The position numbers and the translations under genes are program-made. 18,223 nucleotides of DNA from Cladosporium sp. IMV 00045 (taxonomy: Eukaryota; Ascomycota; Dothideomycetes; Cladosporiales; Cladosporiaceae). Each line of letters begins with the position of its first letter. Position 1 is the stretch's first letter. The DNA lies in NCBI GenBank assembly GCA_001931905.2, contig MSJI02000246.1:1-18223 (forward strand), in the 5' to 3' direction. Positions 1 to 8,242 of the stretch are shown here, in pieces. The notes below the pieces were generated by a model. That model was not told the origin of the DNA and made no database searches. It saw only the letters and a program-made list of their open reading frames with translations.

Positions 1-381
1 GTAGCACGCGATCTGCTCGCAAGCGAGAGGACTTTTCTGGCCTGGGCAAGGAGCGGTCTCGGCTTCATCGCGCTCGGCGTTGCCCTCGAGAAGGTGGAAG
101 CCTTTGCTTCGATCTCGCCTCAGTTGCTGCAGCTTGAGAACAAGAATACCAGGACGGCCGCCGCTGTTCTTGTCGGGAGTGGCAGTCTTTGTGTCGCGCA
201 TGGAACACAGAGATATTTTGCCTCGCTGTCGCTGATGCGACAAGGCCTGTTCCAGCCCAACATTGTGGGAGTGAGCTTGATGGCGGCGACTTGCATCGGT
301 GTCGCATTTGCAGGAACTCTACTGGTACTGGACAACGAAGGGGGTCGGCGCAAGGGTAAAGATTTCGGCCTCAGCACATAG
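1..381 (+). CDS. DUF202 (YidH-like) membrane protein, 3' part
   Basis: The frame is open from the first base of the window to a TAG at 379-381, giving 126 residues of a protein whose start lies outside. The first residues read VARDLLASERTFLAWARSGL, which matches the conserved DUF202 opening (R-x2-L-A-x-E-R-T-x-L-A-W-x-R). Three hydrophobic segments follow, at about residues 12-31, 53-70 and 83-104, as expected for this small three-helix family. The last residues (about 108-126) are basic and polar and probably lie outside the membrane. The family's function is not established. The gene converges on the multicopper oxidase downstream. Family assignment is strong; function is unknown. Confidence 0.82.
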   Translation, partial: VARDLLASERTFLAWARSGLGFIALGVALEKVEAFASISPQLLQLENKNTRTAAAVLVGSGSLCVAHGTQRYFASLSLMRQGLFQPNIVGVSLMAATCIGVAFAGTLLVLDNEGGRRKGKDFGLST

Positions 382-1094
382 ATGAGTCGAGATCAGGGGG
401 ACGACAGAAGGAGAGAGGAGGCAAGTGGGAGGGGAGGAGGGGTTAGAGGGGGAGACAGGGGGTGAGGAAGGAAAGAGGAGAAGGAGGGAAAGGGATAGTA
501 TCCATCCCTTCCCCATCCGCATACAAAGGATCAACACTCTCCAGACAAGCTACAACTTCCGTCTCTCAGAAGCTTGACTTGCGCATATGCACTCCCACTG
601 AAAACCCGGGTACGTCGTGATATGGCTAGGCCGGTATCTTGCATCAGTGCACAGTGGTTCCAATGAAAAATGTATCATAACACCAGATCGCACGAGACAC
701 GGAATGTGGGCACTCGACGTGAACAGCTGCAAACGCGTCTTGGTCGACACTGACAAAACGCGCCGGTTGTCCCAATGGCACCAGCCATACATCATTGACG
801 AGTTTACAGCTGATAATAGCGACCGGCACATGGTGTTGCTCCTGGGACGGCCCGCGCATGCATGAAGCCCAGCTCCTCAGGGTCAGATTTGCTACACATG
901 ACAAGATCGATCGTTTGACCGCTTGGCGCTTAGTTGAATTTACCGCGTACACATGACCTTGTTTTGTCACAAATGTAACCCTATCTAAAACAAACTGCTA
1001 AGGGGTTGCCTCATGAGGCAGACAGAGAAACGTAATGGATTCATGTTGGAAGAAAGAGAAGAACGATGATTTTCCTCACAAGTAACATGCAGAT
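382..1094. other. Convergent intergenic region with purine-rich tract
   Basis: This region lies between the stop of the DUF202 gene and the stop of the multicopper oxidase, so it holds two 3' ends. About 386-500 is almost entirely purine on the + strand, with a cluster of G-runs described separately. Short open frames around 617-865 and 644-970 overlap on opposite strands and show no recognisable domain. I see no gene here. Confidence 0.6.
427..462 (+). other. Candidate G-quadruplex tract
   Basis: Five runs of three or more G occur in 36 bases (427-429, 431-434, 439-442, 448-452 and 458-462). The spacers are 1, 4, 5 and 5 bases, which fits the usual quadruplex pattern of four G3+ runs with loops of 1-7. 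It lies about 50 bases after the DUF202 stop codon on the sense strand, so it would be in that gene's 3' untranslated RNA if the transcript reaches it. Folding is inferred from pattern only. Confidence 0.45.
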
Positions 1095-2949
1095 TCACTG
1101 TTCCGAAAAGTAGTGGGTGACCAGAGGATCGTAAGTCGCGTTCCCGTAAGCCGAACCTCCGAATTCAAGATAGCCCGAGGAATATGGCTGCGGGTACCGG
1201 TCGGTAATCTGGGAAGCGTTGCCCATTGTCCAAACCGACTGCATGCCTGTTCGGAAGTGACTCACACGTTAGCGGCGACGAAAGCAGACTAGAAAATCGC
1301 GAAGCGGCGGAAAACTTACCCATGATCATGTGCTGCAGGCTGTGACAATGCATCAAGAAGACGCCGGCGTCTTCAACCTTGAGCCTCCAGGCTCTCCACC
1401 CGCTGGTGCTGTTGGCCGCACCTATCGACACGTATCTGTACAGTAAAGTCGTGTCTCGCTTGATTGGAGTGTACCCTTCCAGCCTCCTTGCATTATTGTC
1501 CTCGTCGTAGGTTCCGTTCCCACTGCCAATATCCCATATATGGCCGCCGTGCACGTGCAGAGGGTGTGTGTGGAATTGCGGATCCGGAATGTTGCTGTTT
1601 TCCCAGATGATGTCGATCACCTCGCCAATCTTCGCCGGGAAGATCTGGTTCGCCGGATCCCAGCCGCCGTTGGCTAAGGCTGCTTCGTAACTTGGCATTG
1701 CGGCCTCGCCATGCTTGTAAATGTCGACGAGGTACGGGCTGCGGGGGATGTCTTCGTTCCAAGAGTTGTCATTGAACGCCCACTTCGCGGTAGTCGAGAA
1801 GTCACTGCCGTTCCAGATCCCTTGCTGGGTGACTTTGATCCTCAGGGTTCTGGTCGGGGACCGAGGGAAGTCATCAGTCGATGCCAACGGCTGGAGCGAA
1901 TATTCGAGCCAATCATATACTGTCTCTGGGAGAGAGACAGGCGATTTGGTGGGGACGGTTTGAGGGCTCTCCGCGTCGGGGAGATCGTATTGCAGCAATG
2001 CATAGGCATACCAATCTTTGCGGCGTTCGCGGTTCTCGAGCCCTATCCAGAACGAGGACCTGTTCGTCTCGCGCAATTCTGCCTCTGACATGGTGCGTAA
2101 CAATGCGCTGAACCTCTGGCCTGGGGCTACATTGATATGGTCGGTCGAGAATGGTTGGGAGTACGTGCCGTCGGCCTCGATGACGGTAAGATTGGCGTGC
2201 GACTCTATACCCAGGGTCACGATGGTTTTCGCGGTTGCACCGATGAAGCGAAGGCGGTATGTTTGCCCGGGTCTCACGCGGAGCACGTGTGGGGCGCATG
2301 ACGGATCTGCTGCGCCGCCCAGTCCCGAGTGTCCTGTTTGTCCGTTGACGACGATCGAGGTCACTGCGCCGGCTCCATCGAAAGGGTCTGCTAGGAGGCC
2401 TGAAACAATCTGTTCATCGGTGTGGTTGTAATAGTCACCCATCAACAAGGTGATATCCTCGGCGTACTCGTACGGGGGAGTACCACGATCTTCCACGATG
2501 AGGGCGCCATGCGCGGTGATAGACTGGTAGCCAACGTGAGAGTGGTAGAAGTAGGTGCCGGCGTCGCCTATCTCTGGCCTAACCTCGTAGTCGAAGAAGT
2601 GCCCGGGGGCGATGGGCCATTGGGAGACTTGCGGTGTACCGTCGGAGAAGGGGGCCATGCGTTGTGTCAAGCCGTGCCAATGGATCGTCAAGTTTTGATC
2701 GAGGATATCGTTGTACACCCGAATCCAGTGCGTTTCCCCCTCTCGCAAGCGAATCGTGGGGCCTGGATCAGTGCCATTGACGACGACAGAGGAAGGGCGA
2801 GTGTGACAATCGATGGTGAGGTTCTCGGACATCGCGCGAAGGATGTGATGTGGCGTAAAGTGACGATCGTGTACATGGCGTGCCGCGGAAGACAGGCCAC
2901 CATGAAGGCCGCACGCCAGGAACGGCAGCAGAGATAGGAATAACAACAT
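1095..2949 (-). CDS. Secreted multicopper oxidase, fungal ascorbate-oxidase-like
   Basis: Two exons (2949-1320 and 1246-1095) join to give 593 residues. A hydrophobic signal peptide covers about residues 1-22. Copper-binding motifs appear in family order: HWHG at 90-93, H-S-H at 136-138, H-P-L-H-V-H-G at 462-468, and H-C-H-x3-H at 534-540. The axial position of type-1 copper, five residues after His540, is Met545, the first full codon of exon 2. N-T-D/S-T style glycosylation sites are frequent. These enzymes oxidise phenols, ascorbate or similar donors outside the cell and reduce oxygen to water; the true substrate cannot be read here. The N-terminal S-x-N-L-T-I-D-C pattern resembles fungal ascorbate-oxidase-type proteins more than pigment laccases. 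Unspliced, the frame would run to 1165 with a tail that does not look like the family. Confidence 0.88.
1247..1319 (-). other. Intron of the multicopper oxidase gene (73 nt)
   Basis: On the minus strand the donor is GTAAGT directly after ATCATGG, and the acceptor is CCGAACAG before GCATGCAG. A CTAAC branch-point-like element lies about 25 bases before the acceptor. Splicing is phase 1 and restores the expected HMIMGMQ sequence around the type-1 copper site, ending at the TGA at 1097-1095. Confidence 0.85.
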
Positions 2950-3610
2950 GTGTATACGCGCGCGTGTGAGTGGTGTTTAACGACAGTGAGGCCGCGAGGG
3001 ACAATTGTTCCAAGTTACTTATGGCAGCGAACGGCAATCGACTTCCGAAACCCGCGCATGATCTTTCCCTTTCCTGTTGCGATCAAACAGCCTCGGAACA
3101 CAAGCATAGACTAAAGTGTCGATCACATGGAAACACTATGCTTGTCCTGCATGATCAACACGGTAGCGCTGTGTAGTTACACGCGAAAGATGCTATGTGA
3201 CACTGAAAAGGGTCCAGCTGGTCCAGCTTTGCCGGGAGAGTGGGTCAGGTAGTTTCACCCGGGGACGCACCGGGCTTCTCCAAGACCCCGACAGTATCCT
3301 CGGGCCTCAAGGATCCTTGAGCCAAGTATAGTAGTGTGGTAGGCTTCCCTGGGAAAACTCCATTGCCGAAGCCAAGCCGCCACTGGCTCGATGTGTTTCT
3401 CCTTCGGGGGCCTCCCGCATCCCAGGCAAGAGAACACGGAGTCGAAGAATCGACACCAATCACCTGTGAGTTCGAGTCTGCGCGTATTCTTATCCTCATG
3501 CCTCAAGCTCGCTCCTTTCATCTCCTCCCGAGACAGTCAGGGGACGATGAGACATGGGTCATGTAGGTACTGACACGTCACAGCGTACGCAAACCCCAAG
3601 TGCCCCCATC
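2950..3610. other. Intergenic region upstream of the oxidase and the DUF1275 pseudogene
   Basis: The two flanking genes diverge here, so promoters of both are expected. I see no convincing TATA element. It contains a tandem GGTCCAGCT pair at about 3211-3228 and a perfect 16-base palindrome at 3306-3321. Overlapping open frames of 70-90 codons exist at 3245-3566 on both strands, but none shows a domain I recognise. Confidence 0.5.
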
Positions 3611-4472
3611 ATGTCCAGCATCAAGGCGAGGGCATATTTCGCGGCACCATTGCGTATAGACACGCTGCTCGAATTGGAGCTCCTCATCTTGACTTTCGGC
3701 ATCAGCATACAAGACGCCATCGCCTTCCCGGACTTCCAAATGTTTTGCTTCGAACCAAACCGGAAACACGGTCGTTTTGGCCATCGGCGCAGCTGGTCTC
3801 GGCGGCGATCAATTCGACCTGCGTAACATTGGCGTCAGCCTGAGCACGTTCATCGCGGGCGCCACGATGACGGGCCAATTCACCAACATCATCGGTCCAA
3901 GTCGAATGGGTTGGCTACTCGCCAGTCACCTCATACAGACACTCATGGTCTTCGCTGCGGCAGCAATCCAGCTTATTAGCAACGGCTAGGGAACTGGCTC
4001 TTATGCTATGGGATCCATCGCCCTGCTGGCATTCTCTTCAGGGGCACAAGTAGCTTCCATGCGACCAATGCGGGTTCAAGAAATCACGACCGCAATGGCC
4101 ACTGCAGCTTGGGTTGACTTTGTCATTGACCCGCAGTTGCTGTCGGCCAACAATCACCCAAGGAACCGGCGAGGTTTGTTCTTGCTCATCTTGATGGCGG
4201 GGAGTTTTGTGGGTGCGTTCATGTATAGAGGAGTTGGTTCTGGAAATACGTTGATGCTGTCGGCCGCGTTGAAGTTTGCAGTCACACTGATGCTGCTGCT
4301 CAACGCGCAACATTCGGAAACGGGTGTTGCCTGGAAAAACGCCTGTAAAATCATGAAAAGTAATTGCACGGAGAGGATGCTGCGGTTGGAAGGAAATGTT
4401 GAGAAGATCGATCCACCAAGCCGCCGTATTCACTTGTTTTGTGCCCTTCGCCGCATTGACTGTGCGCCTTAA
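3611..4472 (+). pseudogene. DUF1275 (YoaK-like) membrane protein, frameshifted and with internal stop
   Basis: The frame starts at ATG 3611 and enters the conserved DUF1275 opening (a hydrophobic segment ending D-A-I-A-F-P-D-F). It then loses frame. The signature N-Q-T-G-N-T-V-V-L-A-I-G-A-A-G continues one frame over from 3741, which implies one extra A in the AAA at 3738-3740. An in-frame TAG interrupts it again at 3987-3989, after which family sequence resumes (ALLAFSSGAQVASMRPMR, then AGSFVGAFMY). Several hydrophobic segments remain, as expected for a multi-pass protein. Homology fades near 4310, so the last 50 codons may be out of their original context; the frame closes at TAA 4470-4472. 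No GT-AG intron of normal size repairs either lesion. Function of DUF1275 proteins is not established. The 3' end faces that of the SQR pseudogene 31 bases away. Confidence 0.78.
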
Positions 4473-4503
4473 ATCATCTTACATATACCAAGTTCGTTTC
4501 GAA

Positions 4504-5887
4504 TCACCTCTGGAAGCCTTTGGGTCCAGCCCACGTCCCTTTGACCATCGATGCATAATAAACCCAGGGGAAGAAATCCTTCTTCATGTGGTAGAAGACG
4601 CGGCTCGGCTTCGATTGGTCGATGACGCGACCAAAGGTCTCGTGACGCACGCCTCCGTACGCGAATTCGGCGAGCATGACCTTGCCGTATTCGGTGAGTA
4701 ACGGACAGGATGTGTACCCGTTGTAAAACTGGGTGGGCGCCTGGGCCTGCATGGCACTAAGCAGGTTAGACACTACGACTGGCGCCTAGGCGGTGATGGC
4801 AGCGGCTGTTTTAGATGTTGGTAAGCCGGCGGCATCGCCACAAGACCACACGTTTGGATATTTGTTGTGTCGAAGGGTGGCGTCATTCACATCTACGAAT
4901 CCAGCTTCGTTCGCCAATACGCTGTCCTTGACAAAGGCGTGGGGCCCCATCTTGGGGACGGCATGCAAGAGGTCGAAGTGCCTTCTCACCTCGCCCTTAC
5001 CGTCGGCCTGTGCAAGGACGGCGGTATTGCCTTCGATGGCGACCAAGTCATGCTGGAACAAGCCCTCGACGTTCCTTTCCTCGCGGAGTTGGTTCAGCTT
5101 CTGGTTGTATGCTGGCACTCCGAACATGACGGGCATGGCCGTTGCAAAAGCCATCTGAATGGGGGACGTGGCAGGCTGATCCGCGTTGTAAAGTCCGGCT
5201 CGCTTTCACCCGTCCAGTGCTAGCCACATGATCTTCTGCGGGGCTCCGGCACATTTGACAGTGCCGGCAGGGTGAGTGAACAAGGCTTTGCCCTTGGCGA
5301 AGTCGGCGAGGTTACGGGCGGTCTTGTCGCAGGTTTCGTAACTGTAGATGGACGAGACGGGAGCGTGAGGGTCAGAGACTGCATCCTGCAATCCGCGGAT
5401 ACTGTTGAAGTCGACCTTGATGCCAGGACAGACAACGAGATGTTCATAGCTGATCTGCGCGCCCAAGGGAGCCGTTGCTAATAGAGAGCGAGTGCTGATC
5501 AGGGTCGAAATCTCGAACCTTGTCGTTGTAAAAGCGGACTTTAGCATCGACCATGTGCGCCAGCTTCTTCTTCAAATCATCTTTGTTCTTGAGGCCACCT
5601 CCGACGAGCGTCCAGCCAGGCTGGTAGTGGTGCCACTGGGCCGGGTCGACGAGGGCGATATCATCGTGAGTAAAACGGCCGGAGCGGAGCAACTGGTTGC
5701 TGATGGTGATTCCAGCACTGCCTCCACCCACAATGACCACCTTGTGGCTGCGCGAACTCGAGACGACGGGTGGCAAGTCGGCGCTGGAGGCGAGCGAGCG
5801 CCGTGGTTGGGAATTCAGGGCGCGAACACCAGAGCGCGCGGCGACGGAACGCGGGAGGTGCGAAAGAGTAGACAGACGAACAGGCAT
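4504..5887 (-). pseudogene. hmt2: Mitochondrial sulfide:quinone oxidoreductase, broken by one frameshift and two stops
   Basis: SQR oxidises sulfide at the inner mitochondrial membrane and passes electrons to ubiquinone. The start ATG (5887-5885) opens an Arg/Ser-rich presequence (about residues 1-40), then an FAD-binding V-V-I-V-G-G-G-S-A-G. Later blocks are typical: K-C-A-G-A-P-Q-K with a redox-type Cys, and C-G-D-A-A-G-L-P-T-S-K-T-A-A-A. Three lesions are visible. The frame changes near 5462-5464, best explained by an extra G in a GGG run. TGA at 5208-5206 stands where the family has Trp (before K-R-A-G-L-Y). TAG at 4788-4786 stands where Gln is expected (I-T-A-Q-A-P). Family sequence continues in one frame to the stop at 4504. 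In human SQOR a second Cys follows G-D; here that residue is Ala, and I am unsure whether fungal enzymes normally keep it. Symbol taken from the fission-yeast SQR. Confidence 0.86.
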
Positions 5888-6548
5888 GATGAATAGGATA
5901 CTGTAGCTTGTGGAGATACAGTAGCGTATGGAGATGGGTTGATGGATGGATCAAAGGAATGAGAGGATTCGCATCGTGGCCATCAGCCAAGCCGGGGAGC
6001 GAAAGTCAGCATTATATACGAGCGCATCCTTGAATGCACATAACCCCGAATGTTCCAGGAGGCGACATGGCTCGACATGGAATCGTGAGATCACGATAAT
6101 GCATCGACAATGCAACGATAACAATGAATAAGCAGTCTGCGAAGAAAAAGAGACCCACACTACCCCTGCTGATAGGTCCCACAGCGCCACCGCCGCCACC
6201 ATCCACCATCCACAGTGATCCTTTAGCCTCGCCGACTTAGCCCGCGCAGGAAAAGGAGAAGGAGGAGGAGAATCATACAGCAGTAGTGAAAATGCCAAGA
6301 CAATACCAAGGCCAGAGTCGCCGAAGCAAGGTAGACCTCCCCCTGTCCATAAGCACATCTTCGGACATACTAGACCCTGCCTGCCTGCCTGCCTGCCTGC
6401 CCTGCCCTGCCTCGAATGGAATATGTTGCCTACATAGCAGTACCCTGCCCTACAAACCTACATAACTACCTATCTACTACCTGCACACACACGTAGCATA
6501 CATACCTAATCTCCCACACTGCTACAGAACCTGCCTACTACTACGGCA
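5888..6548. promoter_or_regulatory. Shared upstream region of the divergent SQR and PDO genes
   Basis: The two genes of the sulfide pathway point away from each other across 661 bases, which would place both promoters here. On the SQR side a TATATAA is present (minus strand, 6018-6012), about 125 bases before the SQR start. On the PDO side the last 170 bases are poor in G and carry a CCTG microsatellite, then many CTAC/CATAC-type short repeats. Co-regulation is an inference from the layout. Confidence 0.45.
6376..6413 (+). repeat. CCTG tetranucleotide microsatellite
   Basis: Six perfect CCTG units (6376-6399) are followed by two CCCTG units and a partial one. It lies about 140 bases before the first ATG of the PDO gene, in its probable promoter or 5' untranslated region. 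Confidence 0.85.
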
Positions 6549-7735
6549 ATGATCATGACTCTTGCATCCTCCCTCCGCGCCGTCGGAAGTGCGCCTCAAC
6601 TGTGCAAATTGGCGAACCATTCCGTCGCATCGCTGGCCCGCGCCAGAGCCATGTCCACATGCCGTCAAACCTCGCTGTGTCTTGCCACCACAAAGTCCCG
6701 CACAACCACGATCGCAACAACACTGCGTCGTCTACATCTCTCTCCCCGGCCGCGGCGCACTCCGCACCTTCGCCTGGTCAACGCGTGCCCACCACGCAGA
6801 TCCGCATCCGGACGCTGCTACTACTAGCGAAGGCTCGTCTGTCCTCGAGCAGGACCCCACCGTGCACAACTCCTTCGACAAGGTGACCCGGCTCATGGCA
6901 GTACGTGGTAGCCGACCCAGCTACCTCCATCGCAGCCATCATAGACCCCGTCCTGAATTTCGACCCTATGACCGGCAAAATCTCGACAGAGTCCGCCGAC
7001 GCACTCATGCAGGTCGTCAACGACAGTGGCTACAAAGTCGACCTGATCCTGGAGACCTACGCCCACGCGGACCACATAACGGCCGCCTCGTATCTCCAGC
7101 ATCGCCTCAGCCGGGAACACGGCCGCCGGGCCCGCATCTGCATTGGCAGCCGCATCACACAGGTCCAGAAGATGTTCGGAGAGTGCTACAACATCCCGGC
7201 CCAGAACTACGAGGGCTCCTTCGATAAGCTGTGGGAGGACGACGAAACGTTCAAGATCGGCGATATCACCGCCAAAGCCATCCATCTGCCGGGCCATACC
7301 CCCGACAACCTCAGCTACAAGATCGGAGGCAACGTGTTTGTCGGCGATTCAGTATTCAACATCGATCTCGGGTCCGCCCGCGCCGACTTCCCAGGCGGCA
7401 GCGCAGAGGCAATTTTTGACTCTGGCCGCAGGCTCTTTGCCCTGCCCGACGATACAAAGATCTGGATCGGCCATGACTATCCGCCCGAGGGACGCGACGA
7501 GCCCGTGCCCTTCATGACGGTCAAGCAGCAGAAGAAAACCAACAAGCACCTCCGCGATGGCACGGGAAAGCAGCAGTTCATAGAGATGCGTCGCACGCGC
7601 GACAGCACCCTAACGTCTCCGAAGCTGCTGCACCAGTTGCTGCAGATGAACATACGAGCCGGTCGACTGCCCGAGCCTACGGCGACCGGCGAGCGTATGC
7701 TTCAGATGCCGTTGAAAACCGAGGTTGCCTGGTGA
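6549..7735 (+). pseudogene. ETHE1-like mitochondrial persulfide dioxygenase, frameshifted, iron ligand lost
   Basis: Persulfide dioxygenase oxidises the glutathione persulfide formed after SQR to sulfite, using one non-haem iron in a metallo-beta-lactamase fold. The main domain reads from about 6890 to TGG-TGA at 7733-7735 and has the family blocks V-V-A-D-P, D-P-V-L-N-F-D, A-D-H-I-T-A-A-S-Y-L, H-L-P-G-H-T-P and V-G-D-S-V-F-N, then A-R-A-D-F-P-G-G. The conserved lead-in H-N-S-F-D-K-V-T sits in another frame, implying an extra C in the CCC at 6887-6889. An Arg/Ser/Thr-rich, acid-free stretch from ATG 6549 looks like a mitochondrial presequence but is in a third frame, so a second shift or an unseen intron lies between 6650 and 6860. 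The expected H-x-H-x-D-H motif reads Y-A-H-A-D-H (Tyr codon 7058-7060). The other two iron ligands, His at 7295 and Asp at 7346, are kept. Confidence 0.84.
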
Positions 7736-8242
7736 TGTGTGGCTGGGGAAGGAAAGGCGTTTGTTGTCAATAATCGCGACACTGAACAGCAATGTCTGTT
7801 GGTATTCTTTTTTTGTTTGCGGGGCGAGCAATGCAAGTCAATTTCCACGCGAGCGACGGTTGGCGATGTTTTTATCTTCAGTATCTCCTGCATTCATTCA
7901 TCCATGGAACCATGTGCGAACCCGATGATCTGCCTTCCATTTGGCGATTTCGTGCGGAAGCTCCGCGAAACTCTGGTAGGAGAAGAAGTAAGATTGCCAC
8001 GAGGCTAAAGAGACTTTTCGCGAGCGCAAGAAAGCACGTGGGAAGCGTTGCTACCGTTTGCGTTTCGTTTGACATACGCGTGGAAAGGCTCAACGAAACC
8101 ATACTACTATTCAATGACCCCTACTCGGAAAAGAAAGAATAGAAAAAAGTAGCAGTCTCGTAAGGAGTGTAGTATCGAAACCACAGTACTTGTTCGGAAA
8201 GAGTGACAATAAATATATAAGAAAGGGCAAGTAGAATTTCGC
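7736..8242. other. Convergent intergenic region, no gene seen
   Basis: This region separates the stop of the PDO pseudogene from the stop of the Zn2Cys6 factor. It becomes AT-richer towards 8200, where an AATAAATATATAAG stretch occurs, but I cannot assign a poly(A) signal to either gene. The short open frames show no recognisable domain. Confidence 0.5.

Noticed and set aside
1165..1246. Oxidase reading frame running unspliced to 1165
   Set aside because: The tail after H-M-I-M-G does not match the family. A 73-base GT-AG intron restores the copper-site sequence and a normal C terminus ending at 1095.
1711..2937. Several open frames of 80-171 codons on the + strand inside the oxidase gene
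   Set aside because: They lie opposite a well-supported gene, overlap one another and show no family pattern.
3430..3485. tRNA-like B-box (AGTTCGAGTC) near 3470
   Set aside because: The flanking bases do not form the T-arm stem, and no A-box or acceptor stem is found at the right distance.
3245..3566. Short overlapping open frames on both strands in the intergenic region
   Set aside because: No domain recognised, no second exon found, and competing frames cover the same bases. One minus-strand frame has a protein-like composition, but not enough to call a gene.
3738..3989. Introns as an explanation for the DUF1275 frameshift and stop
   Set aside because: Conserved sequence is continuous across both sites, leaving no room for an intron without removing family blocks.
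6901..6946. Candidate intron in PDO starting GTACGT at 6901
   Set aside because: It would remove the conserved V-V-A-D-P to A-A-I block, so the donor-like match is probably chance.
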